Made by a program: the position numbers and the translations under genes. Below, piece by piece: positions 50,966-63,055 of a DNA stretch of 64,000 nt (position 1 is the stretch's first letter; every line of letters starts with the position of its first letter). Below the pieces are notes generated by a model. That model was not told where the DNA came from, searched no databases, and worked only from the letters and a program-made list of their open reading frames with translations. Source of the DNA: Larimichthys crocea (taxonomy: Eukaryota; Chordata; Actinopteri; Sciaenidae); the NCBI RefSeq assembly GCF_000972845.2, contig NC_040017.1, positions 25,195,606-25,259,605 on the forward strand. The letters run 5' to 3'.

Positions 50966-51380
50966 CTAAGAAAGGAGATGAAACTGCGAAATGACTTTGT
51001 AAGCCGGGTCTCCTCTGGCAGACTGTTCCACAGCAAAGGCCTCGTCTCCTTTAGTTTTTGGCTAGACCTTGGAATGGCTAGCAACATCCAGTCTGCGTCC
51101 AGCTCATAGGGGTCGAAAAACATAAGGCTAGGCCAACAAACGAATGAAAATAATTCGGAAATCAACTCTAAAACGAGCAGAAAGCCAGTGAAAGGATGCT
51201 CCAGCAGGGGTGATACAGTATGGTCACATTTCTTTTTTCGGATGCAGTTAAAAGCAGAGCTGCAGCATTTTGGACGGACTGTAGGTGGTGAATTGATTCC
51301 TGACTGAGACAGGTGTACGGGGAGTTACAGAAGTCGAGGCGGGAGGAAGCAGAAATGAAAGAGTTAACTTTGGTAATATC
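50966..51380 (+). repeat. Dispersed teleost repeat with CTGTTCCACAG and TTTTGGACG blocks
   Basis: Characteristic phrases are GACTGTTCCACAGCAAAGGC, CTCCTTTAGTTTTTGGCTAG, ACTCTAAAACGAGCAGAAAG, GCTGCAGCATTTTGGACGG and GGGAGTTACAGAAGTCGAGG, in that order. I recognise this order from a very common fish repeat whose class I cannot name. Stops occur in all frames and no protein is encoded. Confidence 0.7.
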
Positions 51381-51805
51381 TCTTTAAATGATAAAAACAT
51401 GAATAAACGACTTCCGTTAAATAAGACAAAAACATATACATGTGTCCACTTTATGGAATAGCCAGTACACAGTCCAATGCAAAGCATATTTCATGAATGC
51501 AACTGATGATTACTTTCATTCCAGATTAATCTAACGTCTAAAATATGATGCGATGAATACCATCGCAGTCAAAGCTGAACAATTTTGTCTGACCAAATAT
51601 CCAAAAAACATTTATTATTATATTAAAATGATCAAAGCGGCAAATTTCCATATGTGAGAAGCTTGATCCAGTGAATAACTGTGTTCGACAAACGACAGCT
51701 ATCACAAATCTAAAACTATTTGAATGGAAATGAGATGCTGTGCGATTCTGTTTGGTGTAGCTTTGCAAAGTGTTGTACGGTCCACTGCTTTGATGGGCAC
51801 ACACT

Positions 51806-51824
51806 GTGTGTGTGTGTGTGTGTG
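51806..51824. repeat. (TG)n microsatellite
   Basis: Nine TG units. Confidence 0.9.
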
Positions 51825-54800
51825 ATGCTGATGGAAGGAGAGGGAACCTGAGGAGTCGAGGAAGGTGATGAGCTGCTGTCTGAGTTAAAGCCAGGTTTGG
51901 GATGCGGAGGCTTCACTATCTGTTTGGCCACCAGAGCACAGGGCTGTGCTTGTGGTGCGATAACACAGGACCCACGCATAAAACAGGCTTAGTCTCCCAG
52001 AAAAGTTCTTTAATCAGCCTGATGCGCTTAGTGAGCAAAGACTGTGGGAATTGAAGTGAAGAAACTCGGGTCAGATAATGAGACTTACATCTGTAACACA
52101 GAGAATGTGATTTCCTTGAATCCAGCAGAGGAAGAAGAAAAGCTCATTATCCTTATCGCTTGTCAGAGAAGGCGAGATATCGATATTATGCATATTTCGT
52201 TGGGAGCTCTTGTCGGAAATTAGCTAAATCTTTTCGAGTTTTTTTAATTTCAAGTTTGAATTTCATGTGTCCATTTTTCATATTTCACGCTTTCAAATGC
52301 ATGAGGCCACTGTTTCAATTTGCCTTCTGACTTTATCAATGCACTTTTATTTTTGCACACTTTTCATTCATTTCTGAGAAAGCTGACAGTTAATTGAACA
52401 GATGGATGATAATCAGTCTGTCACAAACTCTCCCCGGAGACCGTCCTCTCCCTCTGGTTGGGAACAGCCCAGATTTTTTTTCCTTTTTCACATCCTTCTA
52501 CCAAGCAACAGAAAGAATGAAATGTGATGGGTGTGTGGGAAGATAAGGAAACAGTTTATCAAGCCACAAAGCGACAGACATTGCAGCATTCGGTAATTAT
52601 GGCTGACACTGATTAGCGCTTGCAACAGTCGTTTGCAATATCCACATTTTTACTCAAACCTTTTCTTATATGAGAGAGATTCTTCTCCGTGAGCTGAGCT
52701 CAGCCACAAACATCTCTGTGTATTTTAGATTGTATTCAGTTTCAAAGGAGGAACGCTGTCACAGTTTGAATTTCCTCTATGCATGAGAGGATGCAGATTC
52801 CTGAATGGGAAATTGTGTTTTTCGGAGAGGTCACAGCATTGTGACAGCCTGAAGACGTTGCAGTGTATTGCTCAAGGGCTCTTCAGTATGTTTGCTGTCA
52901 CACGGGCTTGAACCTATTTTAGGGTTAGTCTCCCAGATTTCTAAAGTAGCATTCTGCTGAGAGCTGATGTCATGGTCAGGAGGCACCGTCAGTGCTGTAA
53001 ACAAAATGCAAATAAATCTTAAGTGGATGCAATCAGGAAATGAGATTCATCCTGATGCACGTGTGGAAAGTATGACGGAGGGTCAATCAGCAACATAAAA
53101 ACATTCGTCTATCAAGATTTAAGCCTCCGTCGTGTTTTATGTCTCATCCGGTTGTAGACTTCACAGCAAGTTTGAGAGAAACAGGATTCATAGACACATG
53201 TCTTTCACCGTTTGTGTATGTATGTTAATGTCTACATGAGTTCATGTGACTTATGGTCTTGAAACTAACCTAGTGTTTAGTGTCTTAACCTAACCAGTGC
53301 AACCATTCTACAACATTAACCACACAGGCTTTATTTTGAAAGAGATGTCCGAGCTGAGTGGGAACTCTCAGGGATGGAAATCCAGAAAAAACTTTGCATT
53401 CTCATTGGATTGAATAGGCGCCATGTTGGCGTTCAGTGTGCAGTTTTAAATATATATCTACAGGAGCTCTGTGCATCCGAACTACAGCATCATATGATCA
53501 GTCCCACCACGATTTTACGATTTCTTTTTGTGATTTTTGCGTTCAAAATTATTGATTTCGTGGCCAAATTTTCTAATTTTTTTGCGAAGAATTTTGCGCC
53601 CCTTGTCGTTTTCTTTACTTTTAAACCGCATCAAAAAGTCTAAACAGGCTTAATAAGACAAAAACAAGGCAGACAGATTGAGAAACACTGTTTCCTTTTT
53701 TATTTTCTGTAATAATCTAACATTAGTACTGAAGTGTAAAAACGCATTTACCCAAGTACTGAGTGAGGCGAGATAATTAACCAAAACAAACAATCAAAAT
53801 GGTTAGCAGTCACCCATATGCACAATGCACAAGTGATTCCAACGATCAATGATATAATCATTGGAACATTGCTGTATATAAAGTCGATGGTCGAGGACTT
53901 TGTTACACGGGCTAAGAAATAGTTTTCCTCCGCTTGCATGTAAAATTGCCGGATATTGTTACAATACAATAACTCAGCACTCCAGGCTAGAGATGCACGT
54001 CACCTCTTTGTGATGAAAGTTCCTTTTTATTACATAAACCAAAACATCCGATTATTTTCCTCATAAAGTAGCTTAGTTGGAGAAACTGAATTCAATCTAT
54101 AGCAGCCGAGTGCTGGTTGTCGCTTTGATTTGGGAGGATTCAAGCCAGACAGGGTGAGTACAGAACAGCTGTAGGCTTTGACTTCAAAATGAACGCATTA
54201 CATCCCACAACCTGACACTGTGTTGATACAGCGGCGCATGCACTCAACACAAACTGCAGGAAAAAAAAAGACACTGTATAAGACCTGATTTAGAAAACTG
54301 CCAGAATGTGCTTCTTCCTTAAAAGTTTAAGAAATTATAATCACTGTGCCGCTAATGTTTCAACTCTGGAGCTGAACCAAATAATCCTCAGCGCGTTCGG
54401 TCTGAGAGAATCAAAGACTCTACAGTTTTGAAAAGTCATTTTCCATCTGCTCCTACTTTTTATTTAGCCAACGAAAGATACTGTAATAAAGAAAACAAAC
54501 TAAAAACAACAAAGTGCTTTAGCTGGGCTTTTGTTTGCCAGGAGAAATACAGTCAACACCTAAGGCTGCACACAATGCAAATGCAGCTTAAAATCAATGA
54601 TGCATGTGTAATGAATTTCCTACATTTGAAATGACTGACTGAGCAATGAGCACTGCGCGGATCTGTAGGCGAGCACAGGCGGTGCATTTAAGTCCATCTG
54701 AGGCTCATAGGTCGTTCATTTTATTTACGCGAAGACAGAAACTACAGACGAGGCAGAATCACAGAGCGGGTGAATGTTGTTGGAAATCACCATGAGACGA

Positions 54801-55368
54801 CAAAAGACTGGGCAGATCCCATCGTTGGAATCCCTGGTAGCATTATGTAAGAAATGTCAAGGCTGGCTTAGTTAACGTTCCCCATGAGGCTACAAGCTGC
54901 TCGTGCATGTTTTACATCCTCTTATGCTGCGGAGACGTTGGGCTTTTTAAGCAATGGAGGATAAAAAGTGACTCCTCTCGTAGAGGTCAATGACTTTGCT
55001 CTACTTTGTAACGTCTAAAAAAATAACTACATTGTTACTGGAGCTATAGAGCATAACCAGCTTTCATATTTAATACTTAGCGAGAAAAAAGAAAATGATT
55101 CACACCACTGGAGCGTCGTCGTGTCTCTCAGAAATACTGAATCTTTGTTTTTTTCCTGTGGTGGAAATGAAAAAGAAAATTGAGGTGGTCTCTCTTTTCC
55201 TATATGCATAATAAGGGTTTCTTTCCTCGTGTGCAGTCGCAGTTTAAACATGAAGGAAGCCTGCAGGAGTTTAAATTAAGATTACAGAGCTGCAGCATAT
55301 CAGGGTTTAAATGTATCGTTTCTCATTGGGAATGTAAGGCTGTCATTGCACAGTGTGTATACTGCATA

Positions 55369-55389
55369 TGTGTGTGTGTGTGTGTGTGT
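55369..55389. repeat. (TG)n microsatellite
   Basis: About ten TG units after CATA. Confidence 0.9.
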
Positions 55390-56718
55390 CCAGCTCGGCC
55401 GGTCTGTCTATGTAAATGTATCCCCATTCAACTATTCTCCCAGAAGGCCACTGCACTGAAGAGGGAAGTGTCCTCATTTAACTTGTCTGGTTAAATAAGG
55501 GTTACAAAACACAACAGCATTAAATGTGCTGACAATCCTCCGAGTTTGATCCTTTATTTAGAGAATTAATTACGTGGGCTGTTTTGTCACCGGCACAGCT
55601 GGAGGAGACGCGTTTCTTATTGTAACCTTTAGAGTTTGCACTGCGTTCTGAACGCATTGTGAGAAAGAACACAACGGCGGTGATCACTGTTTATGTTTGT
55701 TGTGAATGAAATGATGCAGCACAATGCTGCTTGTTGTTCTAAACCAAATGAATGCACAGGCAGTGTCAGGACTGCCTCCAGTAATGCTGCGTCGCCGCAG
55801 TTACACACTGTATTATCTCCAGTTTGAACTTGAACATGCGACTCTGGTGCAGATTGATGGTAACGCGCTACACCGAATGGTGAACGAGGAACTGATTTTT
55901 AATTAACAAAGGACGGTAATTACTTATTTATCCAGTTTGAAGTGACAGAGATCTGAACGATTACTTCTGATCATATTCTGATCAATTATTCCTGATTAAC
56001 TCCAGTTACTGAACGGCACAAAACTAAATAATTAATCAAAGTGTAAAGTGTTTGCAGTGTAATGTATGTACAGCTTTTCAGTACAGAACAAACACTGCTG
56101 CGGCCGTATTGTTGTCATTAAATATTAAAGGCAGCGCGAGTCGCTGCCGGTTGGATTCACTTGTTTCCGTTAAGCGGGTGTATGTGTCTGAATAATCCAA
56201 ACTAACATCTGGTTTCTTAAAATTGATATGCATAGTTCACCAGATAACTGGAAGTCGTCGCATAATAATTAGATTTCTGTCACTTTTGGGTCAAAGTTTC
56301 CAGTTTAATCTGAGATATGATGGACAAACTTATTATAAACGACTACACTGTGCAGCAGTGTTGTTTGTGTTCAAAGTCCTATAATTAAAAATTCCATCTC
56401 TGCATTTAGAAAGACCTGAATGTTGAATTTGATATCGCAGAGTGAGTGCGATCTCCATTTTTGGCAACAGATTACATCTGAATTAATCAGGTTATTTGTA
56501 ATTCTGCAACATGTAATCCTTCAGCCCGCCCCCAAACTCCTCATCTGTTGCTGCTGAATGGCTTAAAACATTAAAACAAACCGCCACATCTGTCTGGACA
56601 AAACCTGGACTCGATGTGAGCGAGGTTTTTAAATTCGACATTATTACATCCTACGATAAAGGAAATATCTCGTTTGTTGGCATCAGCTCCGGGTGAGAAG
56701 GATAGCGCTTAAAGTCAT

Positions 56719-56738
56719 GTGTGTGTGTGTGTGTGTGT
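56719..56738. repeat. (GT)n microsatellite
   Basis: Ten GT units, next to a candidate conserved block. Confidence 0.9.
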
Positions 56739-56744
56739 CCACTG

Positions 56745-57000
56745 CTCCTCCCCCACAGAAAGCTAAGTAATTTTATGCTCTAATTCTTTCCTTTAAATTA
56801 GGCAGGAGGCATAAAATATGAAAAAGGCGGAGATATTTTGAGAGGTCATGTGATTTGTGGCATAAATACTTAACAACCACTTGAAATGAAACATTTCATT
56901 ATGTCATGTCGGCAAATAATGTTCGGCCGTAACTTGATTAAAGACGAGAGTAGTCTCTTAATGTGTTCTTGATCCTTTCTTTACCCGTGAAATAAGATGT
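56745..57000. promoter_or_regulatory. Candidate conserved non-coding element
   Basis: A repeat-free block right after a GT array with AT-rich motifs (AAGTAATTTTATGCTCTAAT, GGAGGCATAAAATATG, ACATTTCATTATGTCATG). Inference from composition and lack of repeats only. Confidence 0.22.
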
Positions 57001-60000
57001 GATGCAGCCATAGGATCATCTTCCAACTGGTTTTTGCATTAATCTGGGTGGAACGCAACATGCCATCGCCCCTGCTGCGACGGTTTCTGGCAAAAAAAAA
57101 AACTATAATCAAACGTAGCACGTGAAAATTAAGGGTTCATTTATTTATGCATGACGACTAAAATGATTTCAGAGGCACGTTTGCTGAGGAACGGCTTCAG
57201 AGTGTAAGATGTTTGAATTACACGACACTTTGAATATGAGCATGCCACGTTTTTTAAAATCTTCCTCAAAGGCGACACCCAGCGAGAGTTTCACCCGTCG
57301 TTGACCTCACTATCTGCAGTTCATAGTTCACAGTCTTTTAATCTGAAGGTTCAACTTCTCACAGCTTCTCTCTTTGTCGGTGATGTTCTGACATTACAGA
57401 CTTTGGGATGTCTCACACCTTCATTTTGTACTATAAGCAGCGAGTTGTTGAGAATAAATTAATCACTGTCAAATCTAAACAGACCCCCCTCCCTTACCTA
57501 CCGACATTTATGAGGTGTTATTTCTCCCATGTATTAGTAAATTGCATGCATGCAATTCATTTCCCCCAAGGCACCTTGTCGTTTTTCTCATCTGAACGGA
57601 GTGACTGGGGCAGTAAGCTATATGGGAGATATATTAGTGTCCAGGAGCACAGCACCGAGAGGGTCGGCCCTATCACGGTGATTTATTCCAAATCCGAAAG
57701 CCCCCGCAGGAGCGCGTTGTCAATCCCATTGGCATCACCTTTAGGGTCACGTCAAAGCACTGAGATGGAAAAAACAGAGACAGTTGTTTACAAATTCAGC
57801 CGCCTGGTTTTGTTCTTGGTCGAAGATGGGAATTAAAAAACGTAAATTGGGGCTGCGGCCGTGCTGTTAAATACGAAGAGCATGCAGGTGACGGCGTGTC
57901 TGTGATTTGATTGGCGTTTTCTTGGCTCGAACAACAAGAGGCAAGCGCGTCGGTATCAATCAATTATGTCTGTTGTTTTAAAAGACGCTGAAGAGGCTTT
58001 CACTGGCCGGTTTTATGGTGATTTACCCAAGAATGTTCTCTCATATGTCATGAAAGTGCGCGTGCCAGTCTAAGCAGGATACTGACTGCTTGACAGGGAG
58101 TGATTCACGAGAAGTCACAAAGAAACGCACGTACAACGCAAAGAACAGGAAACGCTGCAGTCACAGTATCATCCTGAGTCATGCTGCTCGCATGCCTGAC
58201 TCATCACTTTCCTGCTAAAGCTCTCCAGAGGTCTCCAATCGTACTAATCATCGCTAACAATACACGACAGTGTCTCTCACTCGGCTCAGAGCGTGTTTGT
58301 ATAGATCTCAACACACAAACCGCTTCGAAACAACTTCCAGTCCATTAAATCAGAAAAGGTCTTATGAACAATCAGAGACTAGATGTTACATGAAAATGGA
58401 TTTTGTTCTAATAATTCATTCGCGATTGAATCATCCGCGTTGACATTCGTGCTGAACATTTGTCGTTCAGGCAACATCGTCATCTTCTGTCTTTTAGTGG
58501 AGTTCAGTTGAGCTCTGTGTGTAACCCCTGACAACCGCAGACGTACACTGATTCAAAGCACATTATGGAGGAAATGGGCAACTTCGTTGCTTATCATTAT
58601 CATTACGTGGTAATCGTTGATTGCACAGTTCTGGCACAAAATAATGACACCGTCCACATATACATCGGTTCCCCGTAGGCCTCTCCTCTCTTTCACTGTG
58701 CACTCCTGAAGTGTTCTCCACCTGATATTTTCTAAGATATTTCATAAGACTCCCGAGCACACCAAGTGTCTGCTTCCCCTTTAAATATATGATACAACAT
58801 GTATTTTTCATAACAACATATTCTGCAGCTTGTGTTTTTACCAGCATGTTTGGTCATCGTTGTTTCATTTTAACTTTGGCGCTGCTGCAAAATAAAGTTA
58901 TATACTCGTCTATATGCTCCCATGTCTCAACAATATATGGTATAACATCATAACAGGATCCTCTTGTGATTGAATCTATTAATTTCCTACTGGCTGAAGT
59001 TGTTGATGTATTCTATCTCGGTGTGATGGAAGTGTGGACATTACCCTCTCATTCGCTCCCATATTGCAGTCCCAGTGGGAAGCATTCATCCCAGTAAGGT
59101 TTATTCATGAGGACAGGCGAGTGCACTGTGCTTTATAAATAGAACAGAGCTCACGGGCTCGCTCCGGCTCTGACTGCATCTCGCCAGTCGCTACAGGTTT
59201 GAGCTCTGAAAGGCAGGCGCCTCGTCTGAACACAGAGAAACAGAAAAATGAGTCGTAATCACAGGCTGTTGATACTTGATTTGACAATTTAACCTGTTAC
59301 CCCAACATCCTCACACTCGAGTCGATATCAGACAACAAGCTGAAAGATTTCAGAAGCCTGAAATCATTCATTGGCTCTCACCTTGATTTGCAATAATTTC
59401 TAGTGTTGCTCACGACGGTGAGATGGAGAGCATTAAAAAATAAAATCACCCTGGATGCTGCTGGCGGTGTGGGAGGCAACACTACAGTGTCTGGCTTTGA
59501 TGCGAGTTATCTGCATCTCTTTAATTTTCCTCTGCTGCTGATAAAGAAAAAAAAAGATTCACCTCCAATCCAAAGCAAAGCACGCTGCCATTCACAAGAG
59601 CACCTTTGATTACTGAGATTCCACCTCGATTCCCTTTAATGGCCAAAAGCTGGTTTTAATCTTCGGGCATATTTTATTAAAACGGCCGTGTCGCCAGGAC
59701 CCCTCTTTCTCTATCAGACCTCTGAAAGACTTCTTTGTGCTTGCGCTCTGCGATTTAAATTTTGATACAGAGTCAAACTGATTGCACCGTGAGGAACCAA
59801 AGGTGATTATCCTGATGGACTAGATATCAAAATGTAGCCTATTATGTGCGGGGGAGAAAAGGTTGATTAAAATGAGTTTCGAGTTGAGTCTGCTCCCTCC
59901 TTTCTAACCTCTCCTAGCCTGTCCACGCATCGCCCCGAGCCCCTTCTTAGATTTGTTGAAAGTAGCACAGACGCTTCATATTTTAAGACGATTCACTAAA

Positions 60001-60022
60001 CAGCACCGCGGGTTGAAGTGTG

Positions 60023-60054
60023 CACGACTCAACTCTTCCCTGAGTTGAGTTGTG
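60023..60054. repeat. Inverted repeat, 13-bp arms with one G-T pair
   Basis: CACGACTCAACTC at 60023-60035 pairs with GAGTTGAGTTGTG at 60042-60054 around the loop TTCCCT. The single mismatch would be a G-U pair in RNA. Confidence 0.6.
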
Positions 60055-60364
60055 AGACGTTCTTGAAGATAATGTTTATTGATTTACAGATTAATCACAG
60101 ACTAATGAGAAGTGTCAAAATGAAACAAATCATTTTTGGCAATTCATTCCTACTTGAAATTCTGGAGTCGTGCTTTCTCCGGGACTCTGGATGCCATACG
60201 ATGTTTTTCATATTACAAAACTGAAACGCTTCAGCAGACAGAGAGCGAAAGCTTGTAATCCTGTGAAAACAATGGACCTGTGACTGTTCATATTGTTTAA
60301 GAGCCCTTGCACATATCTGTGTTTGATAGAGATCTCGGAGCATTTGAAACCTCGCTTTGTGAAA

Positions 60365-60399
60365 CACACACACACACACATGCCCCCGTGTGTGTGTGC
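60365..60399. repeat. (AC)n and (TG)n pair
   Basis: An ACACAC array at 60365-60380 is followed nine bases later by a TGTGTG array, so the two can fold back on each other. Confidence 0.85.
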
Positions 60400-61502
60400 A
60401 AACAACTTGTATGGATATTGTAAACAAATCATGTTTCCTCCTTCAGCGCGTTTGTGACATGAGCTGTATTCCTCGTGGTTGGTTGGAGATAGAATCTCAT
60501 GTATTTTTATTGTACGTTTGTGCCAATGAAACAACATTTACTCTCCGGTGATGGATTTTTTTTCACCCCCCTCACAGATACTGAACCAATAACCTGAAAT
60601 ATACAACTCATTTCTTGCATATTTTGGAGTCCTAGCTCTGTTGCCGTGCTCTTGCCCTTTAATTCAGTCCAACTGGTGTTGAATGTGAACAAAATAAATG
60701 AATGACTAAGCTGCTTCCTGTTCAAAGCTTTCAAAAACTCATTTACACGTGTTAAAATATCAGCTATGATGGTCCAAAAACGCATTTCATTCTCCCTTTT
60801 TTTCCTCCCCAGAAATGACAGAATATTTTTTTGTCTGAGATAAATAACAGCCAAAATACATTAGTGAGATTTTATATTGTGAGTAATACGGAGGAAGTGC
60901 TGCCCCTAGCAATGTCAGAGTAAGTTACAGTCATCCAGAAATAGGTACTGAGGATAGGAGGTGAACATGTCATCCTGACTTAGGTCAAGCCAACAGGAGA
61001 TTTGCAGAGAGAACAAAAGCAGTCTAACTGTTTCTCTCCACCGCAGAAAACCCTTTGTGTCTTTGCAGCAGGGATACAATTGCAGCTCATGTGCACTCCG
61101 ATCAGATCATCATTTCAAATATGTTGTTATCTCCCCCGACCACAATGAAGCAAGCAGAGGCCATCGATATTTCTTTGATGAGCAATATGGTTGATGTATT
61201 CAGACTTTCCACAATTACTTTTTTTTTTCCATAGTGGAAGCAAAGGTTGGCTGAAATTTAAGTTAAATGATGTCTTCAGTGTTTACAGAGCTCGTGTGTT
61301 TTATAGAGGCTGTGCGATTGCATCATAAATCTCCAGCCACAAGCTGACAACATCACAGAGGTCCAGTGGAAAAAAACTGTATGAAACAGCCAGATCAGGC
61401 AGAAAAAAACACAGTGCTGTCATGTCAAATCTCTGTCTATCAGCTGCTGAGAGATGAGAACCAGCCAGTGTTGTGCATAGGCAAAAAACATCATTACGCC
61501 CG

Positions 61503-61522
61503 TGACTCATGGGAGCTGTAGT
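61503..61522. promoter_or_regulatory. Adjacent AP-1 and ZNF143-like sites
   Basis: TGACTCA at 61503-61509 is a perfect AP-1 site. It is followed at once by GGGAGCTGTAGT (61511-61522), which fits the ZNF143/STAF motif, whose reverse is ACTACA-R-YTCCC. Both are short motifs; function is inference. Confidence 0.35.
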
Positions 61523-62641
61523 TGTTGACTGTTAAACTTGTATCTCTGTTGAACAGATAGTGTTTCAAGTTTAATCTGCATGTGAAGCACAGTATCATTC
61601 TGTAGGTTTTTTCTTTACAGGATCCTGAAAAGTGAAAGTGTTCTTTTATGGTACGTAAAGGCTCGGGGGCCAAAAGCTAATATGAGTGTAATAAATCAAA
61701 TGAAAGCTCTCAGAGAGATCTTTGCAGCGCCGAAAGGACACAACTGAAACCATGACCCATAGGTTCTAATTAAAAGAAAACTGAAAGGCGAAACAGTAAA
61801 AGTGGTGTTTTGTTCGGTACAAAAAAGGGCAGAGTGCACCTATGTCCTTTGTTATGGGGAGTTTTATGACTTTGAACGTGTCACAGAGTTCCAGGACACA
61901 TCAATTAATGATAAGGCGCTCCAGAAAATGTATTTAATAAAGGCTGATGAACATGAGGTTACACTGTTTATGGAGATTTGAAAAAGGTTTCGCAGGAAGA
62001 TGAATGTCAGGCTCGGTGAAAGTTGAGCATTCCTTCAAAATAAAATGAATAAATCATAAGTTACTTACATATGAGTCTATTGGGAAAAGGTGTGTCTCAT
62101 TCTTCACGTTTAATGAATAGTTTTCATCTCGAACAGCAGCAGTATTGTTTTTATAGTGATGCTCAGTCTGAAAACACAGAAACATCAAACACTGTTTCAT
62201 CGTGTTGGCTCTCTGCCCACCGGTATGTAAAATATGTCCTCAGGTGTTTGACAGGGCATAAAACCTGAGAAACGCGTTGTGCAGTCAGCATCTGAGTTTG
62301 CTCATTATTGTTGACCATAAAATATAAAGTCAGCCATAAAAGTGTTACACATGAGCGTTGTGACTCTCCACTTTGCAGCAGGAGAATAATTAAACGCGCA
62401 TCACTGAGGTGGCAGGCTAACAGAGAACGGCGTCGTGGAGGAAAGGTAATGCCTGCACATTTACTCCACAATCACAGTGTTTGATCCCGCTCGGATCTTC
62501 GTCAGGCAAAGGGGCATGCAAACATTTTGTTTACATTACGGCATTAATAAACGTCTGTGGGATGGAGTTAAGTGAGCAGGCGTCACCTTTGCTGTGACTC
62601 GCAGCATCCAGAATCATGCTTTATAAATTTCATGGTCAAAA

Positions 62642-62740
62642 AGCTTCAAAGTTCAGCTTTATTGTCATTATGCAATACACGGATGCACAAGGAGTTATTG
62701 CGCTCTCCACAGAAAATGTAGAAATAAATATGTAAATTAG
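62642..62740 (-). repeat. Retroelement-like 3' tail
   Basis: On the minus strand the stretch ends in ATGACAATAAAGCTGAACTT, a 3' tail that I recognise from many teleost retroelement copies, with AATAAA near the end. It follows the MADF remnant at a short distance in the same orientation, so the two may have been inserted together. The family is not assigned. Confidence 0.45.
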
Positions 62741-62765
62741 AAAGGAAAAAAACAAACAAGTCTCT

Positions 62766-62859
62766 TTGACTCCTGCGATGGCGTTCCACGCCGCATCTTT
62801 TTTCTGGTGTCCTTGATAGGTTGATTTTGTTCCTCCAGAATCAACTTCTCCTCATCCAT
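62766..62859 (-). pseudogene. Broken MADF-domain coding remnant
   Basis: Seen: on the minus strand an ATG at 62857-62859 in a good context (ACC-ATG-G) starts MDEEKLILEEQNQP, followed by IKDTRKK. The next recognisable block, KKDAAWNAIAG, continues in a different frame after a run of A at 62798-62803, so the ORF is broken by a one-base shift. Known: the MADF DNA-binding domain (Adf-1 type) begins with an acidic E-K-L-I pattern, has a P-x-LYD segment, then KD-x-x-K-K-D-x-A-W-x-x-I. Here the LYD segment, about nine residues between NQP and KD, is missing and the sequence stops resembling the domain after the IAG block. Inference: an inactive fragment of a MADF gene. Such domains occur in host transcription factors and as the partner protein of PIF/Harbinger transposons, so an origin in a decayed transposon or retrocopy is plausible. 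The family call rests on about 30 residues in two frames. Confidence 0.55.
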
Positions 62860-63055
62860 GGTGTCGACGGGGTGAAAAGACGCCTGTAAACCCCTCACCT
62901 GTTGACTTCAGGTCGCCCCCGTTCATTATGACGCGTTCTTGTAATGAAACTCGATCCGCGGTGAACACGGAGTATTTTATTTTGAAAATCAACCTTGGTT
63001 TTATTTTGTATTTTGTAGCCGATTTCCTTCTCCGCACAATCTGCTCCGGGAAAAA
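62860..63055 (-). other. CpG-containing sequence 5' of the MADF remnant
   Basis: Read on the minus strand, this stretch leads into the ATG of the MADF remnant and is richer in CpG than its neighbourhood (GTCGAC, GACGCG, CCGCGG). It may be the former 5'UTR or promoter copied or left with the fragment. It also has a possible donor AACAG|GTGAGG near 62899. No function can be assigned. Confidence 0.3.

Larger units (their letters stand above)
51381..56718. other. No gene seen
   Basis: Repeat-poor AT-leaning DNA. An AT-rich piece at 53500-53610, with ACGATTTTACGATTTC and TTTTTGTGATTTTTGCG, looks like part of an old transposon, but the family is uncertain. Confidence 0.4.
57001..62641. other. No gene seen
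   Basis: Repeat-poor DNA. The frame at 57408-57836 (142 codons) shows no domain, signal peptide or splice structure. A small AC/TG pair, the hairpin at 60.0 kb and the AP-1/ZNF143-like pair are the only features. Confidence 0.45.

Noticed and set aside
53500..53640. AT-rich piece that resembles part of an old DNA transposon
   Set aside because: Family and limits could not be fixed and there are no visible terminal repeats.
57408..57836. 142-codon plus-strand frame
   Set aside because: No domain, signal peptide or splice signals in register; composition fits chance.
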